NCBI GenBank assembly: GCA_022605405.1
Contig: JABYQQ010000005.1
Span: 682,001-746,000, forward strand
DNA length: 64,000 nucleotides
Direction: 5' to 3'
Origin: Earliella scabrosa
Lineage: Eukaryota; Basidiomycota; Agaricomycetes; Polyporales; Polyporaceae
Each line of letters begins with the position of its first letter. The first letter of the stretch is position 1. A program made the position numbers and the translations under genes. Under the pieces are notes generated by a model that was not told where the DNA came from, did not search any database, and saw only the letters and a list, made by a program, of their open reading frames with translations. Below are positions 1-10,566 of this stretch, piece by piece.

Positions 1-2059
1 GCACGCACGGACAAGACGGACACGGGACCGAGTAAGTCCGTGAGGGCGGCGGTCCAGACGTCCAAGTCGCCAGGCGCGACGTAAGAATGGCTGACGGTCT
101 CTGCGCCAGGCGTTCTAGCGACCAACTCCGAAGGGGTCGAGAAGCGCGTGTGCGAGGAGACGAGGTGCCACAGAGAAAAAATTCCAAGGTCCGCGACCAA
201 GAAAACAGGTCCCTGCACCATGCGAACGATGCGAACGAAGCTCCCGTGGCCAAACATTGACAATGTGGCACCAGAATCGCACGGGCGCATAACTTTTGTG
301 GTGCACATCTGCGGAGCGGCCCTCCAGCCCTGTGGCCGACAACGACGACGCCGCATCGAGCGCACGGTGCAGTGCCCGCGGAACGAACATGCCCATGCCC
401 TTGGCCAATGGCCAGTACTGTGGAAACGCGCGAACGCCCCGACGGCTTCTGCGATGATGACATGGTCAGATCTCAACGGAGACAGTGATAGAAGAAGACC
501 GGCCGTGGGTGCAACGCAGTACCACGCTCGATCGAGAATTGACTTGCTTCGCGGGCGAGCAGATGCGCCTGCTGCAGGACCAGATCTTGGGATATCTTGG
601 ATGCCTGCCATTGACAGAGGGGGGGCGCACGCAAGTGCACTGCCAGATGCGTCCGGGCCACTTGCGGGGCGTCATTGGCCATGGGATTCGATGGGTCGGA
701 GCGTGATTGCGCCCTGCCACAATCGTGCACGGTGTACATGTGTACGCACCCCTCGCGCTCGATATGGATGCCGCCGGCCTCGAAAGAACCGCGTCGAGCT
801 GTGCGACCCTAGAACGGGAGGGGAAATACGGTGGCCCAGTGCTACGATGGTGCCGTGAGGACACCGCCGGGACGCACACGCACACGTATTGGACCCCCCA
901 CACGCTCGACATTGATAGCGTTTTTGAGGGCAGGCTGAGGGAGATGGAGAGGAGGACGTATCGGGCTGACCGATCGCTCAGAGTATGCATCCGACGCACC
1001 AGATGCTCGCGCACTGCGCACGAACGCGTGCGGCGTTCGCGACTCGGTATACATGTACCTATCTATCGCGAGCCATGCTCAGGCTGGGCAGCGAATGCCA
1101 TTGCCTCGGGGAATGAGGCGCATTGCCACTGCATGAAAATCAAACACGAGTGCACTCAGCTTGGAGGTACGGTACATGTGCGCAGACAGATGTCGGTATC
1201 TCGCGCGCCCCGAGGAAGGGGAGGGGGAGCAATCCCGATTCCCCGCATACGGATGTCGGTATGTCCCATTCCTGCGTTCCTTCGTTCCTCGTCCGTGTGG
1301 GTGGCTATCTTGCGGCACTGGGAAGTTCTCCTCCATTGCTGACGGAACATGGATGGTCTGCGAGGCACACTCGGTATGTCAATGTGCAGCTCCGAGTCCG
1401 AGCCCGCCGCCTCACATGTACATGGGATGGGATGGAACGTACAATCGCCGCCTTCGAATTCTCTTGTCAGAGCTCGATGATCGGAGACGTTCCGTTCTGC
1501 TGTCTTCTCGCATGCCTGTGGGAAATCGGTCCTGGAAGACATGGACGGCTGCTCGATGCGGGGGGCCGGGGGAAGCATGAGAAGGTGAGTAGCCTGATTG
1601 TCGTCGACGAGACATGTTGACCGGCCGAGGCTGTTCATGTCATTGAGGACCTTGGATACGGTGACAGCGAAGGTGGCGAGTACAAGAGACATCTGCCTGG
1701 TATGCTATTGAGAGCAGGAGCAGCGAAGACGGCGCAAAACCACTGTGACCGTTGAGACAGCGACCTGAGACTGCTCAGTCGACTGGACCACAATGAATGA
1801 CGCAGAGCTTCTTGCCGTGCTGATTGACAGGATTTATGTCACCTATCGGAGTCTCAAACGCTACTGACGCAGGTAAGCTCATGAACTTACCAACATCAAA
1901 GGACGGATTAGCGATGTAAGCAAGAGTAATCGGAGGGTGTTAGGCGGGGACGGGCGCTACGGGTAGCGCCACGATGACGCCTGTGCATCCCAGTTTGTCG
2001 CGTGGACGACGGTGAGGACCGTCCGGCAGACAACTCACGCTCTCACCCTTTGCGCCGCC
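1..2059. other. Region without a convincing gene
   Basis: Open frames occur here on both strands and in overlapping frames, as expected for GC-rich DNA with few stops, but none shows a recognisable domain, a sensible exon chain or a signal peptide. The stretch holds several short repeated words, including TCGGTAT at 1044, 1193, 1256 and 1371 and TACATGT palindromes near 733, 1050, 1173 and 1416. The last hundred bases are probably the promoter and 5' leader of the membrane-protein gene that starts at 2060. An exon of a gene lying further left cannot be excluded. Confidence 0.5.
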
Positions 2060-5000
2060 ATGGCTGACCCCCATGAGCCCAGCTCACCATGGTGGGCTTT
2101 TGCTCGTCTTCTTTTCCTCCTTGCTTTTACTGTCTCTCGCTTCTCGTTAACGACTGCCCAACCCGCCACCCTCCAATTCTCGGATTGCTTCTCGAGCTCC
2201 AACACCTCGCAGAAAGTCGAGATCTCCACCGTCTATGCCCAGTTCTTCCCCGACAGCCCCAGCGGACCGTACATTAACTTCACCGTAATTGGCTCGTCGC
2301 CCCAGCAAATCATCGCTGCGTCAGACGGCCCAAATCCAGTTGCCAGTAAGTCCCACATTCCCGCCTCGCTCTCCGAAAACGCACAACAAATCGCCGACAC
2401 GTCTCCGTCCCAGCGACACTATTCACGACCACCGAAATCCTCACCTTCCAACAACCGAACAGCAACGCGAACTCGTTCTTCTGCGCGACGCTCCGTCCCG
2501 CGTCCCCCCTCCTCAGCAGCGACCCCGACCGCGACAGCTTCTGCCCCCTCGATCCCGGCCCGTTCGCATTCTCCTCGAGCGTGTCCGTCCAGCCAGGCTA
2601 TGAATTGGAGACCCTGAACACGCGCCTCCGGGCACTGGACCCGTTCCAGCACGAGCTCCTATGTTTGGACGTGAACACGACCGCCCTCACGCCCGGCCCC
2701 GTCGGCTCGGTCTACGGACACGCGCACATCATCTTCTGGAGCACGGTCGGGCTCGCGATAGGGTACTGGGCGATCGTGGGCATCGCACGCCTCGTCGCCG
2801 CGTGGGGCCGCGGCTCGTCGAGGGGCGGGAGCGGGGTGCTCGCCAAGTTTGAGAGCGCGGGGTTCATCCTCGCGAGCGCACTGAGCGGCGAGCGATTTGC
2901 GTCGTCGCCTGCGCTGATGCGCTTCTGTGCGTCGTTTTTCTAAGCTTCCCGTTGGCTTGTAAACCGAGGAGAACGGCAGGAGTGACGTCATTTGTTGCAG
3001 GTACCCCTTCGCTTCGAGACATCGTCTTCCATACACAGTGGTGTGCGGCGCTCTCGATGGTCGCCGTCCAGTGGCCGATGTTCACCTGTAAGCGGGATGG
3101 GTTTGGATTCGTGATATGCGGATTTGCGCTGACGCAATGTGGCCAGATCCTCTGCTATCCCAGACCGGCTGGGCGATGCTGAGCTATAGTTAGCCCAACT
3201 GCTTCCACTCTTCTTGTATCCGCACTGACCATAGCCTTGCATACAGATATCTCGCTTACCCAGGGCGAGAACGCCGCTCAGTATCATTGGAATCCTCTCA
3301 CAGTCCAGTCTTACGAGCCACCTTCGAATTTCGCCGACCAATTGAACGATCCTTCTTCGCCGATATACATCGACAGCGACGCGCCGAATTTCCTGTTCCA
3401 GCTCCCTGCCAATGCGACTACCGGGATACCCTCGTTCGCGTATTCAGTGGGATTGCGTCCTCAAGACCTCTTCGGCATCTGCCTGGCGTTGTTCCTCTCG
3501 ATCCTCGCAGCGACGATTGTGCTCAGCGTGCTCGTGTGGGCCCTCGACTTCTTCCTCTCCCTCATTTCCGGAGCCGCGCATGGAGCCCCGCCTTCTGCTG
3601 GCCTGGGGGGAACCCGAAGTCCGCGATATTCGTCTGCGAGCAAGGACATGCTCGATGGCGTCGGTCCTACTGCAGCCGGAGACGAGAACAGGTCGCTCAA
3701 CAGCCACTTCCTCTTCTCCCGCTCGACTTCGCGCTTCCCAATCGGTCGCTCGTGGTGGCGATGGAGAAGCAACTTCGTGTCGTTCCATGGGAGCGTACTG
3801 CAGGGCAACCTCATCCGCATCCTCATCCTCTTCCACCTCCCCATCACGATCTTCTCTTGCTACCACATGAGCCTCGGCAAGGCGCAGGTCTCCACCGCAT
3901 CGATAACCCTCGCGGCGCTGTCCTTCGTCTTCTTCTCCGTGCTAATTCCCGCTTTCCTGGTGCTGCGCCTTACCCTGACGCGCACGAGCAAATTGTACGA
4001 CGAAACCTGGACCCTTCTTTCCCTCGGGCCGCTGTACAACCACTACAGGCACGGCTCCCAGCTGTTCGCATGCACCCTCTTCGCCATCAATATAGCGTTC
4101 GGCGTGACAATTGGGTTCGGACAGAAGAGCGGGACGGCCCAGGCTATCGTCATCCTTGTCGTCGAGGTCGCCTCTGCGCTTGGGACGAGTATATGGCTGC
4201 CCTGGGGGCAAGGAGCTAGCATGGGACTCATTAGCTTCTTGTTCTGCGTGGGGCGGATAGTCATCGCTGTCCTTCTCGTCATCCTCACCCCCGTCGTAAG
4301 TTCTCACGAAACCTCCGTGGTACGTAACTCACCTCCCTTCCTTCGACAGGTCTCCATTGGTGCCGGTGCGGGGCAATGGGTCGCGTACGCGATCCTGTTC
4401 ATATTGGGCCTGATCTATCTCGCCTTCCTGCTCATGCTCGTGGTGAAATGCATCGAAGGCCTCCTGCGCATCGCTGGCGGGATCGGGTTCAGCAGGAGCC
4501 GGCATGTGGTTGACAGCGGCCTTCTCGGTACCCTGGGTCTCATGGGCTGCTGCGGGGCCCGACATCCAAGCCGTTCCAGGGGCGGATACCGCGCAGCCGA
4601 ACGACAACCGTCCACCCTTGCGCTGTCAAGGCCTGCGCCGCCGTACAAAGGGACGACTCCGCCCTCGTCCGGACCGCCGTCCGTGCTCCGCCCCGAGCAC
4701 GCGATGCAGCCGTACAAGGAGGAGAGCGACGACGAGGCGGGCTTTATCATGGGCGCATGGCAACCGTTCCCCGGCCCTGGGTACAACGCGGTGGACGAGA
4801 GCGCCTCGACGGCCGAGGTGCCCAAGTCCGGGTTCACGAGGGTGGCAGGAGGCCGCGCCCATTACGATTCGCCTTACGCCATTGCGTCCGGCTCGACTCA
4901 GACGTTCCCGTCGGTTGAGCGCGAGCGCAACGCAGGCCCGAGCTCGCTCGCGAGGTCTGCGCCGTCCGTCGTCGATGACTCACCCCCTCCCACGCCGTCC

Positions 5001-5465
5001 ATCGCGAGCGGCGCGCGGGGGCTGCCGCCGGGGGCCATGCCGCCCGCGCACATCCGCACAAAGTCGCAGACGGCGATCATCGAGAACGCGCCGGCGTTCA
5101 TGGCCGCCGCCGCGACCGTGACCGCCGCAGGCCCGGAGCAGCACGCGCAGGTGGAGTTCTTGAACGGCGAGGAGGCGGCGCCGCAACCGAAGAAGAAGCA
5201 CTGGTACAACAGACGGAAGAACCGGCGGCTGAGCGAGAGCGACGCGGCGCTGAGCGCGCCGCCGCCGCCTCCGCCGAGCCAGCAGGACGCGGGTCGCTCG
5301 TTCGTCGTCATGCGGAAGCCGCGCCCTGGGTTCCCTGGCGCGTCGCACGGCTCGGAGTCGTCGTCGTCTGCGCAGCCTGCGGAAGGTGTTGACGAGCAAG
5401 GGCGGCGGTCGTTCGCGGTGTTGCGTGGCCCGACACACTCGGATTCGCAAAGACCGGGACTGTAG
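2060..5465 (+). CDS. TRP-like ion channel/flavin-carrier-type membrane protein (ML-like plus TRP domain)
   Basis: Six exons can be joined cleanly: 2060-2345, 2414-2936 as far as 2926, 3001-3087, 3147-3188, 3247-4295 and 4350-5465, giving about 1030 residues. The start follows GCCGCC, a good Kozak context. The product begins with a signal peptide (LLFLLAFTVSRFSLTTAQ), then a Cys-containing luminal ML-like domain (about residues 35-190), then roughly nine hydrophobic segments of the fungal TRP domain (for example FGICLALFLSILAATIVLS and LIRILILFHLPITIFSCYH), and a long Pro/Ser-rich cytoplasmic tail of about 330 residues. Family members (Pkd2/Flc type) act in calcium or FAD handling at the plasma membrane, ER or Golgi; which applies here cannot be read from sequence. 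The last intron (4296-4349) is 54 nt with no in-frame stop, so retention would only add 18 residues. It is convergent with the next gene. Confidence 0.85.
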
Positions 5466-5769
5466 CAGTGCCTCCCGAGTCCCCGTGCGCCGTCGTCGCT
5501 GTTCTCGTTTTGCGCCCGCTCTCCATCTCGCATCGCGTGCCTGCCCCCTTGCTCCATGTTGTCTGCCCCTCGCTAGTTACATACCGACCGTATATGACCC
5601 TTATTTTTGCTTTTTGGCATGGGACAATCGCATTAGTCTGCACTGTACACATGGGACTTGCATCCTAACCTATACATTCTGTTCCCTCTCCTCTGATCAT
5701 CGATCGCTTGCATAGCGTCCGTCCGTGTACTCATACTCGATCTCGCAAGAATGACAAGTCACTACATAG

Positions 5770-8562
5770 TCACTCCTCGTCCTCGGCAAAACCGCCCTCG
5801 TCGTCCGCACTCGCGTCTCCGAGCCAGATGACCCGCCAGTCCTCCGCGCCCTTCCGCACCCAGCCGTACATGCCCTCCCTCCGGCCGGCGCTGCGCTGCC
5901 AGTCCTCGTCCTCCAGCGTCGACGAGGCATAGCTGTTGAAGCTCGAAGTCGAGTATGACCGAGACAGGCCGGGGTAGAAGGGCCGGTCCCAGTGCCCGCC
6001 CACCATGAGCATGCCAGCAGCCCCGCCGACGTCCGCCTGCGCCCGCACCGGGTCCTGAGCCCGTCCTTTGCCCTTCCGCTCGGAGAGCTGGGACAAGGAG
6101 ACCTCCTGCACCTCGACACCGTCTTCGCCCAGCGCGATGGCCTGCAGGAACGGCGGGTCGTCCGGCACGTCCGAGTGGCATATCCGCACGGCGACGCTCG
6201 ACGGCGTCGAGGTCCAGTACAAGATGCGATAGGGCGGCACGGCGGACACCTTGGCGGGGAGCGGGTGCGGGATGATGTGCGACTGGCGGCCGCGGGTGAG
6301 GAGGTACATCTGCGTGGACGTCGCGCGCGCGGACGGGCCCGGCGCGTTGGGCACGTCGAGCCGTACGGGGCGCACCCACGGGCCCTTGTCCTTGCTGAAC
6401 CCGCGGCCGTCCCAGGACGCGCGGGAGCGGCGGGTGGTGAGTGTGCTGCTCGTGCTCGGGGAGCTCGCGAGGAGGGACTGCTGCGCGGACCAGTTGTCCT
6501 CGTAGAGCTCGACCTCGCCGACGGCGCTGTCCGCGACGCGGATCGTGCCCGCCTTCTTCTCGAAGACGACGAAGAGGGAGAGCTGGGTCGGGTACGCGCC
6601 TGCGCGCGCGTTGGCGCCGAAGGAGGAGACCCGCGTGTGCCGCGGCGAGTGCGAGTCGAGCGTCGTGGAGCGCGGGAAGACGTCGGACGGGCTCCGGGAC
6701 ATGCTGTCCTGAACGGACTGGTGGATGAAGGTGATGCTGCGTGCGGGCGTGGGCGTGTAGAATTCCTGTGGGCACAGCGGAGGGCGCCGCATGATCGGCC
6801 AGTCAGTCAGTCGTGATGCTGGAGACAGGGATACGAGACATCTCGCCCACTGAGAAGATGGCTCACCTTTGAGAAGCGGAAGGCACGCTCGCCCTTGGGT
6901 GCCTCGTACAGGAGGATAGCAGATTTGATAGCGACCGCAAGCAGTACACCACCGGGGCCGCGCTGGCCCTCGTTCCGCCAGACGTCATAGAGAAGCACGG
7001 AGCTGCTCTGCAGTCGTGAGCCGGGCGAGGCGAGCGATGTGTAGCTCGTCGCCCATCGCAACGGGAGTTCGTTGATCATGTCCCAATCCGAATCGCCCGA
7101 GTCGGTGCGGGCAGGCGTCGGAGCTCTTTGTCGGCCAGGTGAGGTCCAGTTTTCCGTGAGAGATGAGTAGGATGCGCTTGGCTCTGGGTGTCGTGTGGAC
7201 GGGGACTGCGGCTGAGCAAGCCCACTGTCGAGCACAAGGTTCTTCAACCCCTTCGCAAGAGAGCTCGGGGGTCGGTGGTGCTTCTTCCCGTTGGTGCTCT
7301 TTCCGGGGGTAGCGCCTCGTAGATCTAGTGGCCTGGCATTCTTGGGAATGTGGCGGAAGCATGAGAACTTTGGTTGGTGGAGAGACATGGGGATGCAGGC
7401 CTACCTTCTGTGTCGTAGCCCATTTGGCTAGACTGACGAGACTGCTGAGATTGTACATCCGCAATGTCCTCGAACTCTCTTGGTCCTTGGAAGAGGCTTC
7501 CGCGTCAGAGCTCACAAGAGCGAGCACAACACCTTGAGGTGTGCCCTCGCCGGTGCTCTCGGACTCCAGTATCGTCATCTGGTGCACACTGGAGAATACA
7601 ACTCAAGCCGAGGAGGGTATCGTGAAGGCATGTACTCACCCTTCGCCCTCCCATACGAGTTTGGCCTCTGCATCGGCAGGACCTTTCTCGACCTCGTCGT
7701 CCCCGAACGAGTCCGGGTCCGTCGGGAACATGTTCAGCGCAGACAGACCATTGTCATGCCCGATGAGAAGTATGTGGTGGTTGTTCAAGGGCAGCACACA
7801 GCGTATCGGAGAGGTCGTGTGAGGGAGAAAGCGCGAGCCAAAGTGATAGAGTTTCAGGTGTGAAGGAGGAATGTTATCGGGGATTAGGGATGCTGGCGGC
7901 GGCGGATACTTGGCGTGCGTTAGCGGAGAGACGGGCATGGTCGTAGCAAAGGATGTTTGGAGGTGTAGTTGTGGATGCAGATGCGATCCGAACGTGAAGG
8001 AGGATGGGGCATTCGAGTACATTGAGACGGGGTGGGATGAGGAGCCATAGCTCGAGGTCCCCGCGGACGAGTTTATAGATGGTGCATACACGGAGACGGT
8101 GGGAGGGAACGAGACGGGTGGATGAGATTGGGACGCGGATGCAGCTGGTGGTTGAGGTGGTTGTTGGTCGAGCTAGGGGCCGGGGCATCATTACGAGTGT
8201 GGCTAATAGGACAAGGAAAGGCGGAACTCACACCTTCTCCCCAACCTCGCCGTCGTCTCCGCTCGTAATCGGCTGGCGTCAGGTCATTATAACGCTCGGC
8301 AGCTCTGTCGAGGATCACACGTCGGGCGGTGCTCTGTAGGACAGTGTATGCGATGGGCGCACCTCTTCTCGATCCATTCTCTCCAGCGGCCAAATCTGGC
8401 GGGACACACTCGGTTCGCGGAACGCTGGGAGGGCTACACGACGGTCACGCACCTCGAATTGGGGCCGTGCTGGGCTGCAAGGTCATCGTATGTTGGGAGA
8501 CCGTCTCCTCCTGACTGGTCCTGCTCGGGGACGGAGGGTACGTTGAAGGGATCCTCGGACAT
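5770..8562 (-). CDS. CNH-like (citron homology) beta-propeller protein
   Basis: A multi-exon gene. The proposed start (8562) opens exon 8562-8453, followed by a 33 nt exon 8395-8363 and an exon that completes a basic motif, RAAERYNDLTPADYERRRRR. Further exons cover 8091-7636, about 7587-7430, 7388-6860 and finally 6792-5770. Segments such as HHILLIGHDNGLSALNMFPT and RTLRMYNLSSLVSLAKWAT look like blades of the CNH regulatory propeller found in fungal Rho-GEFs and related scaffolds, but no kinase, RhoGEF or PH domain is present. The C-terminal half is Ser-rich with hydrophobic repeats (for example GGVLLAVAIKSAILLYEAPK), which fits more propeller blades. Function is probably scaffolding in signalling or traffic; this is inference. 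The convergent neighbour ends about 300 bp away. Confidence 0.6.
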
Positions 8563-9381
8563 GGTCGGGGTTGCAAGGACGGTGGTTGCTCAGATACTAG
8601 TAGATGGCGACTTGAAAGGTGGCTGCTGCGGGCACATCGGTCCAGACAGCGGCCGTGCAGGGATGAGTTATAGGATATCGCAGCAAGCCTGAGCGACGGC
8701 TTGTGGCGGTTCGTGACAGCCGTTGTCCATTTCATTAATATGCGTGCATAGCCCCGGGCTCAGACCGCCGGCCATGCCGCATGCGCTGATCTAGGACTCT
8801 GCGTGCATTCGGCGTGCCCTCTACTACCTGAGTACACGTATATTCTCTTTCTGCACTCATGTTCTTGACTGGCAATGGCCTTTGGCTTGACTGGCACCTC
8901 TACCTGACGTCGGACTGATGGTTTCATGACTGGGCGCTCCATCATCCTTGCCCATGCATGTGCTTTCCGTTGAACGCCGATCGCGAACCAATGCATACCC
9001 GGCCTCGCATTCTCCGCACTGAGAACGAGCGCGAGTACAATGCCCATGACGATACGAACACGAAGTATCCTAGTAAGTATTCATACTTGTTGCTGAGGCT
9101 TCGAAAGTCTTGATCGAGGAACAGAGCTCGGCATCGAGCAACACAAACTAATATATAACGCATCGTCGCGAGGGTAGAACCCCGCACAACATTACATTCG
9201 GAGTGAGGATCCGTATAAAACGGCTACACAGCTACATACCCAGCGCCGTGAGTATAGCAACGTATAGTATACGTGATAGGTACTGCGCAGATGTCTACCA
9301 CGGGTCTGTGAGCAATCGCCTGTCTTCTCTGTATTGTATCACTCACGAATGGTGACGAACAGAAGGCCTAGATCTCAAGCT
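8563..9381. other. Intergenic region, no gene seen
   Basis: Between the start of the CNH-like gene and the stop of the zinc-knuckle gene I see no coding signal. The short open frames have no domain and no consistent splice partners. The part near 8563 should contain the promoter of the minus-strand CNH-like gene, and the part near 9381 the 3' end of the zinc-knuckle gene. Confidence 0.5.
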
Positions 9382-10285
9382 TTAATGCCCAGGGCTAGGA
9401 CACGCCCGCCTGTCTCGACCACTCATCCAACCCGTCAACACATTTTCAGCTGCTCGCTGTGCCCATGGCTTGTCAGCCACGACCACAACAGCGTTCAAGA
9501 TCCATCGCAACACTTCTTTGAAGCGACTGTCTCCGATGCGCCCTCTTTTCAGCAGCGCACCAAGGTCATGGACAGCCTTCCCGTCCTCTCCCAAGAGCAG
9601 TATCGCTGCGCCTTCTTCTCCCTTCTCAACCTCGAGCAGTACGACGCACGTCTTGAGACCCGCGTCTTCGGCCTCTTGAGCCTCGATGCCAATCTCCCTG
9701 GCAGAAGCCATGAGGACCCGCGTCATGCTCTTATTCTTCGCATCCAACTTGCGCAGATGTTCCTGTCGCTTCTTGTCGAGCGTCCGCATGTCCTTTTGAA
9801 CCGTCGAGTGGGGTGAGTGTGATGTCGTCATATCGACAGGAAAGAAGTGGTACCTTACGACAGGCTTCCTCCGTATGGCCTTTCATTCTTCCTCCGCACT
9901 TGCGGCAGTGAGGGGGCCTCCTTGGTGTTCGTTGATGGTGGACAGTCACTCGCGCAGTGACTCGAGCTCGAAGCTTGTGGCCTCGCCGTCGAGATGGTCG
10001 AGTGATTGCCTCGAAAGCGTTGACACTAGGCCCGGGGACTGGGTTGGTCCTAGTGTCAGCATTGTCGCCGGAGATGGTGGAGGCATGCGCAGAGGCAGAG
10101 GCAGCGACTTCGAATACGGTGGTCACTTGGTGGTCCATGGCGACTGATGCGATGTAGTGCAGGTCGGTTTTGCGGACCGTGGTGGGGCTTTCGGCGTGCT
10201 CAGCGTACGTCCTCTCTATGTACTCCAGCACTTGCCTAGGGATACAATCTGGAAGGTTCATCTTTGTGACTCCAAAGGTCATCAA
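9382..10285 (-). CDS. Fungal zinc-knuckle protein of unknown function
   Basis: Two exons fit well: 10285-9854 and 9792-9382, with a 61 nt phase-0 intron (GTACCA..AAAAG, 9853-9793). The start may be the first Met at 10285 or the later Met before NLPDCIPRQVLEYIERT at 10261. The N-terminal half has a short helical region. The middle carries PHCRKCGGRMKGHTEEACRK, a C-x2-C-x6-H-x4-C knuckle like the CxxCGxPMKGH signature seen in many agaricomycete proteins. The C-terminal half begins with a charged helix (DMRTLDKKRQEHLRKLDAK) and continues as a mixed alpha/beta stretch. I know no function for this family; nucleic-acid or protein binding through zinc is the natural guess. It lies just downstream, on the same strand, of the RHS/CRN-like gene. 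Confidence 0.55.
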
Positions 10286-10566
10286 TCCGTAGATTGTCAG
10301 TATCGTTACTACTTTGTCTCGCCTTGAATGATGGTCGGCAACCTGACTGTTTGTGCGACGTGTTTAGCTGTTGTATCTGCGCTGCTGCAAGATGGACTAA
10401 CTAAATAAGATCGGAGCGACGGTGTACGGTATGAATAAAGTACAAGTATAGTAGTGTATGAGAGGCTACAATCTGATGATGGTGGACGCGACAAGGGAGC
10501 CGACGAAAGGCAGAGATAAGGCAACACTCGTCAAACAGGTACAGTATACACAGCTGAGAATCAGGA

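Noticed and set aside
148..1692. Overlapping open frames of 140-240 codons on both strands at the left end
   Set aside because: They overlap in several frames at once, have no domain, signal peptide or splice partners and look like chance frames in GC-rich DNA.
5762..6816. Long frames on both strands opposite the last exon of the CNH-like gene
   Set aside because: They are Arg-rich or Pro-rich shadow frames of the real minus-strand exon, produced by high GC at third positions.
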